Source: Allacma fusca (Eukaryota; Arthropoda; Collembola; Symphypleona; Sminthuridae). Taken from it: a stretch of DNA of 64,000 nucleotides. A program made the position numbers and the translations under genes. The stretch's first letter is position 1. Every line of letters begins with the position of its first letter. The stretch covers positions 52,369,632 to 52,433,631 of the forward strand of contig OX359246.1 of NCBI GenBank assembly GCA_947179485.1, read 5' to 3'. Under the pieces are notes generated by a model. That model ran no database searches. It worked only from the letters and a program-made list of their open reading frames with translations, and was not told the DNA's origin. Shown piece after piece: positions 12,602 through 23,870 of the stretch.

Positions 12602-13934
12602 GTCGGTTATAGGTGAAGTGAAGCTGCCCGCAGTTGGTGGCAGTATTTATCATCCGCTCTTGCTCTAATTTGGTCAGACTGGAGTAAATATGATTGTACA
12701 GGAGGATTTTAAAGCGCGGAAACCCATGACTCACGGTATGACCTCTACACGGGTTAAAATGGTTTAACCATGGTCAGCACAGGAAATATCAAATTGACCT
12801 TTTCTGACGGAAGCTTGGAAAAGTTTCTCGTAAGTAATTAAATTGAATAAAATTTTAGCTAGTGCTAAAATTTAAATTGTTTCCGATTTACTTATTTATT
12901 CGTATGACATGGGACACATGTGGAACGTGTTAAACACTACAACGCAATTGTATTTTAAATGTCTGGATCTACAAACAAGGACCCCGAATTGATTCCTTTA
13001 TTATTATTACACGCAATTGATATCTTGAACCTCGAGAACCTGAAGGTCGACCTGAAGAAGATCGAGTATACGACGAAGTATACGAGAGAATGTGAGAGTT
13101 TGAATTTGTATGTAAAGTTTACATTCAAAAATACCAAGTGTGGCATAAAGTTAATTCGCAAAAAAATTGTACTTTACGTTATAATGCTTCATTGTTTGCG
13201 TTACAAATCAGTGTACCACCACAAACCCGTTGTAACAATTTGTCACATAACGAGTTACCCACTCCCACCCCAGCAAGCGAAACGTAAAAAAGAATGACCC
13301 CTTATGAGGGACTGGCATATTTCCTCCCTTATAAACGTTGTAATAGCGCGAGGCGAGGTAGTAGCTGCAATACATTATAACTCCTTTGTGTGTACATACA
13401 CACAAACTAGGGTTAAATAAGGCGCATTAAAAGGTTTGTTGGTGCCTACAGTATGCACTAACGTAAATCTTTCTTTATTTCGAAGGACCAGTGCCCAGTG
13501 GCACAAATGTTATAATATTGTTTGAAACCCTTATTTTTCTTATTGAAAGTCTTTGCTTTCCAGCATAAGTGCATTTAAGGTTCAATCTTTTTATCTTATC
13601 CAGAAAATCCCCTTTCTCCAATTTAAGGTGTTGCTTTATTAGTCATTCAAATTCGAATCTCCTTTTTCATCATTCCTCCTCTCCTCATATTATATGCACA
13701 TTTTTACATTGAATTAACTTTTCTTTCATTAAATAATATTTTCACTAATCTGTTTCAATTTTTAAATAAAAACTAATTTTCTATAAATATCTATAATCTA
13801 ATAATGATTGTTATTTTAACAATCATATTCTTATTGTTATCACTACTCAACAACAAGGTTAAAGCATACAGGAGCGCTAAAAACGTTCCAAGGACGTACA
13901 TATAGTCGCTTTCCGTATTTGTGCATTAAATACA
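12602..13934. other. Non-coding stretch with one unsupported short ORF
   Basis: An open frame at 12959-13297 (+, 112 codons, starting MSGSTNKDPELIP) is lysine-rich and has no recognisable domain, splice partner or neighbour. I do not call it a gene. The rest is AT-rich with nothing recognised. Confidence 0.4.
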
Positions 13935-13971
13935 CTAGTAAAAACTAAAAACCCTGTGCTTCACAGGGAAG
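13935..13971 (-). mobile_element. Candidate Helitron 3' terminus
   Basis: On the minus strand a perfect 7-bp hairpin, CCCTGTG-AAG-CACAGGG, is followed by 13 T-rich bases and then CTAG with a flanking T. This is the layout of a Helitron 3' end (hairpin, CTRR, insertion between A and T). The 5' end and any Rep/helicase gene were not found. Confidence 0.4.
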
Positions 13972-14108
13972 ATTACTTATAAGATTACTTAAAATAATAT
14001 AGTACATGGCGGCTTGCTATATGGTGAAATGAGCCGGGAAGGGTTGAATTGTAAAGCCAAGGCCGTCAAAGTTTAAACCAACGGACAGGTCGAGATCAAT
14101 AATAATGA

Positions 14109-14140
14109 CTAGTAAAAGCCATGCACTTCACAGGGACTTG
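14109..14140 (-). mobile_element. Second, degenerate Helitron-like 3' terminus
   Basis: On the minus strand CCCTGTGAAGTGCATGG, a decayed version of the hairpin found 170 bp away, precedes CTTTTACTAG and a flanking T. The shared design suggests two related ends. Short repeats containing AACGGACAG recur at about 14080, 14262 and 14361. Confidence 0.35.
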
Positions 14141-15313
14141 AAGAGGTGGTAGTATGATTGCAGAAATTAAAAGCCAAACGGTTTACGAATCAAGACCTGT
14201 CGTAGAAACTTGTTGTACGCCTAAATCGTGCGGGATTATATTAAGAGCAGCGCTTTAAATAAACGGACAGGTAGTACTCGTCAATAATGAGTGCTTGGCT
14301 TGCCAACTTTTGGCCGTTGTGTGAGGCCATTGAACTATGAAACTGCGAAACTTTAAATAAACGGACAGAAAATGCCCAATAAAAAATAATTATAAATGTG
14401 TACAACTGGTCTCCGGTGGATAACTACAATGGGACTTGTACAGAAGGACTGCAATTCTCAGAGCTTACAAATAGAGATGTTAGGAGGAGATAGGTAAGAA
14501 AAAGCATAGACTGTGTTGGCCAAACCAGTTCACAAAAATTTAAAAACAAAAAAAGAATTTTATGCAACAAAATTTTGCATTATTACGTCATGTTTATAAC
14601 ACGTTTACCACTTTTTAATAGCGAGTAGCCCACGAAGGGACTTAACAAGCTCCTGAATTTAATTCAGGACCGACTACACAGGTTTTCGGGTACTTTTGAG
14701 CGAAATATTATACTACTCTTCCGTGAAAATCAGAAGAATTACAACATTATTCTGCGCAGTTGGGGCGAGCATAGTGCTTACGATCAAGAGCATCCCAAAT
14801 TTTCAATGTGATTCATGTCAGGCGATTGAGAATGTAACAGGAGGGCATTCATGCGGTACTTCTGAAACCATGTGACCACTAGGCCTGAGCGTATCGTTCA
14901 GTTCTAAAATATCGTTAATGTCGGTTATCGGTATCGTTAACAAGAAAATTCACGATACCGATATCCATGAACGATATATCGGCATTTGGTCGAATTTAAA
15001 ATAACATACTAATTTTGATGAAATGTTACCAAATTTAACTTTTGGTTTCGCAGAATATTCAATATTTGTAATTTATTTTTTGAAAAAAAGTCTCTAAAAT
15101 CTAATTCCTTGAAAGATTGAACTATAAGTTCTGTAGTGATTCAATTATGACTTGTCCCGTATTTTTTAATAGGAACTTCCTAGGCATTTAAAATACAATT
15201 AAACGCACAATTACGAATTAAAGGGATTACAAGATTCTAAAAAGTAGTGCACGTACATAGTAGTAACTGCAGTGCGGTAGTAAAGGTATGCACTGTAAGG
15301 ACCGTTTTGAAAA
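14141..15313. other. Non-coding stretch with repeat fragments
   Basis: No gene recognised. A self-complementary patch at about 14890-14990, with ATCG(T/G)T and CGATA motifs, looks like part of a decayed inverted-repeat element without a second end. Confidence 0.4.
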
Positions 15314-16180
15314 CAGAGGTGTGGAATATTATGAAATATCGTATTTGAAATAGTATTTGAAATACATTTCGTATTTGGTATTTTATTGGCACCAAAATTT
15401 CGAATGTATTTTATATTTCGTATTTTGAAGATCTACAGACGTGATAGTATTTTGTATTAATTTATCTTGTAACGTTTACCCACTCCGTATTTCAAGTACA
15501 AAATACAATTTCAAGATACGTATCTCTTGCAACTGTCAAGGTTGTCTGTAAAACATTGCCAAATTTTTATTTTAAATGTAAAAGCACTAATTTGAAACAA
15601 TTTGAAGCCAATTCTTTAACTTTTTTGCCTGTTTTGTAGTACTAATTTAGTTTAAAAACGTATAAAGTTCAATGTACATGTGTTAAAGTTAGTTAAATTA
15701 GTTCCGTCAATTGAAAATCCGTAAATAAATTACCCAACAGACATAAGGTAAATCGTTTTAAGAAAGCATACATATTGTGTGTCTAGGGTCACGTTAATGT
15801 ACTTTGATCTACAAAAATGCACAGCACTAATCACGTACCTGTTATCTTAAGTTTGCTGAATAATTTTTGAATATCCAATTATTTGGCAAAATTTCCCAAA
15901 TTACTTATGAGAATAAACTTGAGATAATGCATGATGAATCTAACAATAAGACATGTACTTCTAGATAAGTTTGAGAGTATTTTCAATACAGTATTTTGTG
16001 TTTCAAATACTATATTTTCATTTCGTATTTTCAGTTTTAGATGGAAGTAAAGTATTTTATTTTGTATCTTAACAAAGCTTCTCCTGGTATTTGTAATTTA
16101 GATTTGTATTTTAATGTTTCTCGAAATGTATTTGTATTTTGTATTTGAACAATAAATTTCATGTATTTTCCACACCTCTG
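15314..16180. mobile_element. Non-autonomous hAT-like element rich in GTATTT
   Basis: Begins CAGAGGTGTGGAA and ends TTCCACACCTCTG, a 13-bp perfect inverted repeat of hAT type. Flanking octamers TTTGAAAA and GTTAAAAA agree at six positions, so the target-site duplication is weak. The subterminal regions carry many copies of GTATTT/AAATAC. No protein is encoded. Confidence 0.65.
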
Positions 16181-17235
16181 GTTAAAAATACAGAGCCACT
16201 AAAAACTCCGGACTGAACTTAATCATGGTCAGTAAGGTTTTTAAATCCCAGCAGGAAGAATATGCACACGTATCATGGTCAGGAAGCTTTTGATCTTGCT
16301 CTGCGTATTAGTAAAAATTCAATCCCAACAGGAATAATATATTCTTCGGATTGTTCAAGCATGCCTGGCGTCACTTGAAATTAACGTTGTACGCATAGTT
16401 ACATTATGGATACTTGCAGGATTAAAATAGGAATGAAAGAGCCCTTATATCAAACCTAGCCGTACAATAAAACATCTTATATTTGAAAATCATCCGGCAT
16501 AATTTTAAAACGTTTCCCATGATCAAATTAAAGGTAGTTGTATATATTTGAATGATGCTAAAAATTATTGAAATGAATTCGTAGCTGTGAATTTTTTGTT
16601 TATTCATAGAAATCAACACAGTAGACTTAACACAATCAAAGATTCCTCATTGTAAATTTAAAACGATATACACAAGAAATGAAACGACAACAAATATCTT
16701 GGTAAAACGTTTAGGTTCCACCACTTACATATTGCACAAATATTTAACCTGAAATAAATGCCGACAGTTCTAATACTGGAGGAGTGGCATTTTTTGACAC
16801 ATTTCGTACACACAATAATCTAAGAACTGCCAGGCTCCGTTGCATGAATTAGGAAACGGAAATTTAAACACGTAGAAAATTTGAAAGCCCAAATCCGCAG
16901 CAGAAATTAGTGTATTCACTTTAAGAGCATGACCCTCAAATAGTGTAAAATGCTCGTTTAACTCTAATGTTTCCAGATTTCCCTTGCAAATAATTTGAAC
17001 TTATTTCTTCACTGACTGCCTTGTCAATTCGTCAATGTCAGACAAAGACTGAAATTTACTTATAGCTTGAAGTTTGTATGAATTTTGATGTTCTGCGGCA
17101 AAATTTAACACATTTAATGGGAGCTGACATGAGTGACGTCCAAAAAAGATTTTACGCTATCCCCCTGAGTAACGTTTTTAGCTTTCGGCAGGTGAAGAGC
17201 AAAAAATGCCAATGTGAGGACGTCATGTTCTGAAA
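16181..17235. other. AT-rich stretch without recognised genes
   Basis: No domain-bearing open frame or clear repeat seen on either strand. Confidence 0.4.
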
Positions 17236-18730
17236 TTACAATTCCAATATATGACTTATAATGTATGTTTCTATAGAACTACTGCGGTAGATGTGAATAA
17301 CATAATGGTTGCGTAATAAAATGTAACCTTGTGTTATATATATATTGTTACCTTCGCCCAGTGTTCCGAAGTTCATCGATTTAAAATACTCCAAAATATT
17401 TGGAGCAATTTCAGTCCATTTTGAGGAGCGATTGTCCGCAAATAAATGGTAGGATAATTGAAAGTCCTGCTGAATCTGCAAATTTGATAGAGGTGCGTAG
17501 AATTAATACAATGTTTTAGAAATGCAAAAACGTAGTTTGAATCTAACTAGTACACATACTGCTCCCGGAGTATCCAGCAATCGTGGCCATTGTTTTAGAA
17601 ATGCTTCAGACTCCAGATTAGCTCGGCACTTAAGAATTTCCTTTCTTCGAAGCGAAACTGTCTTGGTAAGATAGTCGAATACTTTTTGAGGAGGAGCACT
17701 ATGGTTACAGAGCCATCCCTACATTTCTTGTCCTTCTTCAATTGATGACGCTGCGGATTAGAACCCTCAGATATTTTAGTTGCTGTGTATTTGATGAATT
17801 ATAAGAATAGTTACCTGCAATCTAGTAACTTTTCAAGCTACCTTCAAAATCATCTAAAGCTTCATCCAAAATGACATCTGGAAGAGACCCAGACGTGGTT
17901 TCCAAATGTTTCCTGATTGTTGTCCAGAAATTCTTAAAAAATATTGAATGTATCCCGTAGGGGACAATGCTCGTTTTTCCCGGTGTCCACATCTATCATG
18001 GGGGTAGATGGAGCATGGTAAGAATTCTGAAATGAAACATTGGTACAGTGCTATAATAGAAAACAAAAGAAACCCCACATGTTATAGCTCTTAAACGTAG
18101 CTTGCTTTCAATTCCAAATTTTGCTAGCCAGTCAGCGTATGGTACAGGTGAGATACTATGCACTCAGCTAATTGTTCTTTTGGATTCGTGGATGGGCTGT
18201 AATTATTAAAAATCATTGACTGACGGTTCATAAAAAGACATACATAAATATTTATAAATCACTAACTAATTTGAATGAAATTTTTGAATTAGATCCTCGC
18301 AGCAAATTTTCACTAGATGACGCTTCAGCTTTGGTGGTAATGGCTTCATGGAATTACATGACGCAATTATTTGTTCATCAAACGTTACTCTCATATTACT
18401 GTCATGGGGTTTCAGTATTTTGACGATGTCCTAAATTAGGCGCCAAGTATTAACTGCAGAATTAGTAAATTTTAGACAATTAAGCCGATATGTGAAAAGA
18501 AATTAACCGTTATATCCGATTATTTGTCAAAAAATATTTTCCGCCTCTTCGCTCTGCTGCTCTGTCGCACTGGATCCTTCTGTAAAATTATGGACGCAAC
18601 GTGTCCTGCTCCATCAGTAACCGTTCCGTTTTGTATGATTTCATTTTGTAAAAACAGTGTAACCTCAAAAAAACAATTTAGTTAAATAAGTTCAGTTGAA
18701 CTCAAACACTTCCTACCAATTCCAACATGG
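17236..18730 (-). pseudogene. SAMD3-like C-terminal region of an uncharacterised animal gene
   Basis: Several exon-like segments read on the minus strand in order: about 18690-18535 (EVTLFLQNEIIQNGTVTDGA), 18430-18270 (MKPLPPKLKRHLVKICCEDL), about 18180-18110 (YSPSTNPKEQLAECIVSHLY), about 17970-17850 (FKNFWTTIRKHLETTSGSLP), 17715-17560 (SLRRKEILKCRANLE, then FLKQWPRLLDTPG) and 17485-17240 (IQQDFQLSYHLF, then SSKWTEIAPNILEYF). From memory, these match the C-terminal half of large uncharacterised proteins expanded in fish and invertebrates and related to SAMD3. Frame changes and stops (for example before GWLCNHSAPP) suggest decay, though some may be introns. It follows the segment at 18850-19575 head to tail and is probably the same gene. 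Confidence 0.5.
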
Positions 18731-18849
18731 AATTTACAGTGTATTTGCATTATTAAATCTGATATAACCTAAGGTGAAGAGTTGCAAGTTTGTTCGTTCT
18801 CAAGAACCTGGTGTGTCTGAAAAACGATATATTTATACATTTATTGTGC

Positions 18850-19575
18850 TTAGTAATAAGGTATTTGAACCCATTCTCCCGTGGAGCCGCAGTTCTTAAA
18901 ATGGAAACACGAAAACATATTTTCTATATCTTCTGGTTTAATACACATTTGTTCTTTCCGCTCTTTAATTTTGTAAGCACGAAAATGCTGATCAAAGGTA
19001 GTATTTATAGTATATACTATTGCATAATTCACGCACTTATGTCTAAACAATAACTCAATCATAACAATAACAGGCTCATCATTATTCCACGTTTTACACA
19101 TCAGTTTACTCTTGGTTATACCACTTTCACGGCAAATTATCTCATTCATAAGTATAATTTCCTTAGTAGGAATTATATGTACTGAGCTGCAGATAATATC
19201 TGAAAATAGAGTTTCTTTCGGCGATGAGAGTTTTGCTCCACTTTCAATCATACGGGTTGGTTCATACAATTTACTCATTAAAAATACATAGCTTAAGTAA
19301 ATCTGATTTCTATACATAACTGTTTTACAAATGTTTCTATAGTTTCCACAGACGCTTGCTGCACCTTTGAAAAAATTATGTCTCCCTGCTTTACGCATAG
19401 TCCAGTATCGAATTAAGGGTCCAATTTTCCTAATCGATTCGGGGTAATGAGTGACAAAATGATGCTTTAGTCAAAGATTGTTTTTTGATAAAATTCGATA
19501 AAGATGGTGATGATCGTCGATTAAATCTGACAAAAATGGTATGGACGCCTCCGTTATATTGGAGCTCATTATAAC
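18850..19575 (-). pseudogene. C-terminal domain of an uncharacterised animal C2H2 protein family
   Basis: The reading starts near 19575 (ITEASIPFLSDLIDDHHH), passes KHHFVTHYPESIRKIGPL and MRKAGRHNFFKGAA, and continues open from 19398 to 18850 (NYRNICKTVMYRNQ, FDQHFRAYKIKE), ending GSTGEWVQIPYY with a stop. From memory, this motif order is typical of a large family of uncharacterised animal proteins that begin with C2H2 fingers and continue into a SAMD3-like tail. A frame change lies near 19480-19400. The missing N-terminal part of such a protein is found, same strand, at 56882-57866. Biochemical function is unknown. Confidence 0.5.
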
Positions 19576-19596
19576 TTACAAGTAGAGTAGTACCAA

Positions 19597-19695
19597 TGGC
19601 TGCTGTATACAGGCCATGCTAACGGGTTGTCCTATACAGCCCATGTTAACGGCTGCTGTATCCAGGCCATGTTATCGGGCTGTCGTATACATTTG
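19597..19695. repeat. Imperfect tandem duplication of about 53 bp
   Basis: Two copies of a unit starting GGCTGCTGTATACAGGCCAT, the second with CTGTATCCAGG and cut short. Half-units are also similar (CTATACAGCCCATGTTA). It lies between the C2H2/SAMD3-like gene and the Polinton capsid block, near the expected Polinton border. Confidence 0.7.
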
Positions 19696-20440
19696 CACAG
19701 ACATCTGTGTATATGGCAGCCTAATGTAATAATTACTTACGTACGTAGCTCCTTCACACATATACGTACATACGTACTGCACACACAGAGAGAGAAGACG
19801 ATGAGGGAGTGGAATGAAATCGTACACTTGTCTTGTTCATTTGTACTTATGAGATAAAACACGCTGTGGACTTTTTCCTCAAATAACTACAGTGTACACG
19901 AATTTAAAATGTATTTAAATAAAATAAATCACATATAAAAAGTTCGTGTGTTACTGTGTTAACTACTAACGTTTTGACAAATTGGAAATACGTTGAGAAT
20001 CTGCGTGTAACCGTGTAAGTTCAATACAATTTATCATATTAAAAATCGTTCCTGTGTGTAACAGTGTAAATATAAAATATATGCACATTAATTAAATAAG
20101 AAAGTCACGCCATCCAATTAGCAAGTAATGGTAGAGTGTTGATGCATGCTTCAAAGTTATCAAATAGGGATAGGTACATAAAAATATTTTCAGTTATGAA
20201 TAAGATGAATGACAGGACAAAAGGAGCCGTTAAAATTTTGTGAATTTAGTACGAATTTGGCAATTTAACGGTAAAAATGTCGGAGTTTTTTGTCTCTCTA
20301 CAGTCCAATGCTAGTTTAAAAATTTTCCATGAAAACACTGTTGGGAATTTTAAAACAAGCTAAGTGGAGTGATACGATTAAATTCGGATGCATAGGAAGC
20401 TGCTCTAGTAGATTGTTCGTACATATACGGCCATGTTATT
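19696..20440. other. Non-coding stretch before the Polinton capsid block
   Basis: AT-rich, with short recurring GTGTAAC/GTGTTAC words at 19950-20070. No gene recognised. If the capsid block belongs to a Polinton, one terminal inverted repeat should lie here or just to the left. Confidence 0.4.
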
Positions 20441-20464
20441 ATAAAGAAGGATGAAAAACTTGGG

Positions 20465-21283
20465 AGCGTACAGTTTTTGTGGTTTGATAAAGAAAGCTGG
20501 GAAGCTCATTTTATTGAGTTTGATTTCCTGTTGACAATGGATATAAGAACTTTACGGGAATTATTGGAGATGTTACCGGAAATATGTCCAATTACTAATA
20601 TAGTTATTGAGGGTCATATATTTCGGTGTGAAATTTATCAGGAGACAAAATCTTTGCACAAGATATGTTTTAGCCCCAAATTAAGTGCAATATTAGGAAT
20701 AGAATACTATGGTACGGGATTAATTGGCGATGCATTTCCTAAATAGTTGTATAATCCTGGAGATGATAATAAAATGCTGTCTATCGGTTTAGAGCAGCAT
20801 GATAATTTCTATAAAATATCATTCAGCAGCGGACAGAAAACTCAAGATTTTGCAGTTGCGGTATCAAAAAATTATAGCTCTGAGGCAAGGCATGAAAAAA
20901 CAATTGTTCCAAAGGAATCAATTGAAAAGGTTGCAAGTGCCATAGAAAATTACAGAAAAGACATCACACCGATAATAATTAAGGGAACTCAGCCCGTGTA
21001 TGTTAATGCAGGAAATACTAAATTGTCTTTATATTGTAATATAATTCAACCACAGTATCTTGCAGATGTGCAAGCTCCATGCTTAAGGATTATACCGTAT
21101 AAAGGAACAGATTGTGAAATTACTCACAATTCCTTCGCACCTTCTCACTTTTTAAGCCTAAGTGTTTCCGAATTTGACATTATTCACGTTTGGGTACCCA
21201 CGGAGACAGGTGAACCTGTGAACATTGACTTTTCTTCTTTTTCAGTGACAAACAAATTTCGGGAAAAGAGAATTTTAAAATGA
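20465..21283 (+). pseudogene. Polinton penton-like minor capsid protein, one in-frame stop
   Basis: First gene of the virion block. The reading frame is open from about 20465 to 21283 except for one TAG at 20744-20746. The distal half carries a region typical of the Polinton/adintovirus minor capsid (penton, single jelly-roll) protein: PVYVNAGNTKLSLYCNIIQP, then PCLRIIPYKG, then an ETGEPVNIDF tail motif. This protein forms the capsid vertices. It is followed after about 110 bp by the basic core-protein gene, the usual adintovirus-like order. Assignment rests on motif memory and gene order. The stop and the decayed neighbours indicate an inactive copy. Confidence 0.6.
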
Positions 21284-21398
21284 AAACTAGACCTTTTAAT
21301 TGTAATGACGATTTGGACTTGTTTTATCGACGTTTCCCGCATCAAATTGGAGGTGCCTGACGGTCAGTTTTACTTTGCTAGTGTGAGGAGACAAAGAG

Positions 21399-21788
21399 GT
21401 GCGGGAATTGGTGGAATATTTGGCACTATTGCAGTCAATATTACCATTTGCAAAAAAATATTTACTTCCGCATGCATTAAGTGCTATACTAAATACTGTA
21501 GCTGATTTTAGAAATTGGAGAGATTTAAAGGATGCATTGAGGATGAATTCCGTACAGTCACTAAAAGCTATGGGACGAGATTACTACCAGACTGGTTCGG
21601 GACGTCGTAAGAAGCCGAAGGTTAGCCGAAAGCGTAAAGTAACTGATCGTGCAGGAAAAGGAAAACGAGTTCGAAAGAACACTGCAAAGAGATCAAAAAC
21701 ACAAAAGAAAAGAACTTCTGTAGTAGGACGTCAACGGAGGAGAAAGCGTGTTAAAAAATCCCCTGTTTACCCAACAATATTCCACTAA
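21399..21788 (+). pseudogene. Polinton basic virion core protein
   Basis: Highly basic C-terminus, about half Lys/Arg from residue 65 on, with YQTGSGRRKKPKVSRKRK and several nuclear-localisation-like runs. Family members share a short hydrophobic N-terminus (LPFAKKYLLPHALSAILNTV) and a GSGR(R/K)K boundary. By analogy with small adenovirus core proteins it should condense DNA or join capsid to core. An N-terminal glycine-rich start is visible in another frame at about 21395-21415 (GAGIGGIFG), so a frameshift separates it from the rest. It sits between the penton-like and major capsid genes. Confidence 0.6.
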
Positions 21789-21808
21789 ATTGAGATCAGT
21801 AGAACATA

Positions 21809-23132
21809 ATGGCAGCAATAAACAGTAAGACACATAAAAATAATTCCCCACATACTTATGTAAGAGGTGAGACATCATTGTTCTCTGATCCTGGGTACGA
21901 CGTCACAAGATTGGGCACTCAAATTAAAACAGTTTTTCAGTCACGAGTATTCAAGATAGACATGCACCTATTCAGTTTTTTGTCAAGTCAAATGATACAC
22001 AGTATGTAGACCTTCGATCAACAAAGCTAAAATTAAAATGTAGGTTATTTGAATCTAATAATGTTGCAATTAAGAGTGATGACATCGTAGCACCCGTTAA
22101 TAACTGTTTGCACAGTTTATTTTCTCAAGCTTCGTGCTATCTCAACGAGGTATTAATTACTCCTCAGAGCAACTTATATCCCTACAAGAGTTATTTGGAG
22201 ACAATATTAGGCTATGGGAAGGAGTATAAGAAATATCAACTGTCATGCGCAATGTTTACACGCGAGAATGGCCCAGCAGTTATTGACACAACTGTTGATG
22301 ATGGTTACACTAAAAGATACAAGAAATGTCTCAACAGTAAGGTATTCGAATTAATAGGAAGCCCGTTTATAGACATTTGTTCACAAACAAGTTATTTGTT
22401 GCCTGTGTTGACATACGATTTGTCTTTACGAGACCTGCGGATGAATTTTGTCTCTTTAAAAATACTTATGTGAAATATAAGATTGAAGTTCAAGAGGCTG
22501 TACTTTTAATTGAGAAAGTTACTCTTATGCCATCTTTGGCATTGGAACATGTACGAGATTTGGAAAAGGGCACTAATGTATGTATGCCCATAAGACGTGT
22601 CGAAGTACGGCAATTCACAATCTCGCCAGGTGTTCATCAAATTAAAAACGAGAATTTATTATCGGGACTCGTCCCTTACCGTGTCATCATTGGTTTAGTT
22701 GACAGTAAATCATTTATTGGAGACCACAAATCCAATCCGTTTTTGTTTAACAATCACGACCTCAAATACATAAATCTAACAGCCAACGGAGAAATTATTA
22801 ACACTCCACTGGATTTGGACTACAACCGGGACCTCTACATAGAGGCATATGATAACTTGTTTTAAGGACTGGATATACAAACCGAGGACGTAGGCTTGGA
22901 TATCACTTTTGAGCAGTTTAAGCCATGTTTTGCCTTGTATGTGTACAATATTGCGCAAGTCAAGGAAGGATTTGTACCTCCCAAACATGGCAACGTTAAG
23001 CTGGAATTGAAATTTAACTCTCCCACACCTAAACACTCACATGTGTATGCTATTTGGAATTTCCGGCAATTCTTCATATTGATCGTTACAGGAACGTTTT
23101 CTTTAACGATTTTAACAATATTTTATAAGTGA
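21809..23132 (+). pseudogene. Polinton major capsid protein (double jelly-roll), broken
   Basis: Matches the hexon-like major capsid protein of Polintons, often annotated F54H12.2-like. Motifs: NNCLHSLFSQASCYLNEVLI and YPYKSYLETILGYG near the start; VACVDIRFVFTRPADEFCLF and VTLMPSLALEHVRDLEKG in the middle. The reading occupies three frames, with shifts near 21940 and 22390, and an in-frame TAA at 22863-22865 after which similarity continues to about 23060. The full reading is about 440 codons, near family length. It is followed directly by the protease, overlapping by a few bases at 23129. The copy cannot make a complete protein. Confidence 0.8.
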
Positions 23133-23484
23133 CTATGGATACTAATCAAATACGTGAGATGCTAGACATAATTTTTAATCCCAAAAAAGTTAAATACGAT
23201 GCAATACCCTGTGACTGTTTTCAAAATGGGGACCTGATGCGCTACCCTATAGCATTAGTAGTTAATGCTGAACCTCAAACACAGCCAGGAAACCATTGGG
23301 GAGCCCTGTATGTACCAAAAAAAATGGACCATTGTATTTCTTTTGTAGCTATGGTTTTGGAATAAAATCCTATGCTGATGATTTTACCAAATTTGCTAAT
23401 AGACTTCAGTGTGAAGTAATTGAAAATATCAAATGCCTACAGTCTCTAAATTCTAATGTTTGTGGATTATACGCCATTTATTGA
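23129..23484 (+). pseudogene. Polinton adenain-like cysteine protease, frameshifted
   Basis: Family C5-like protease that matures capsid proteins. It starts MDTNQIREMLDI at 23135. The catalytic His sits in NHWGALYV, and the nucleophile Cys in LNSNVCGLYAIY near the end; the acidic residue is expected near the SYGF segment. His and Cys are in different frames, separated by a shift at about 23320 in a run of eight A's. Length is about 115 codons, as in other Polintons. It is the last gene of the block. Confidence 0.75.
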
Positions 23485-23870
23485 TTAATGAAAATGAATC
23501 GTGGATGTTGTCTTTTTAGTGCGTATCATTATTTTTCAAATGATCCTAGAAAAAATGATCAACAAATTAAAAATTTCGAAAAACAAATTTTATTGCCAAC
23601 CGCAGCTAGACATCAAATTGTTACAAAATATTCAGTACAATGTTGTACACCATTTAAAATGTAAAAATAAAACACTTGAAGCTAATATTGTTCGCATCGT
23701 TTATTGATTCCACGGTTGATTCGTTTTCCGGTGGAAGATATTTTTGCGGTGGCATTTGTAGGACGCGAGTATTTTAATGAATGTTGAACATTTTTTGAAA
23801 TGACCTTGTAGGGTAGATTGTTTATTACTAGAAGTGGAACAATTTCAGCGTAGCCAATGGTGGATTCCAA

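Noticed and set aside
12955-13405. Possible small gene around 12959-13297
   Set aside because: Only length supports it; overlapping frames on the other strand are equally open.
20465-23484. An integrated adenovirus
   Set aside because: Adenain and hexon-like features also fit Polintons, and the protein-primed polymerase and FtsK-type ATPase in the window are of Polinton type.
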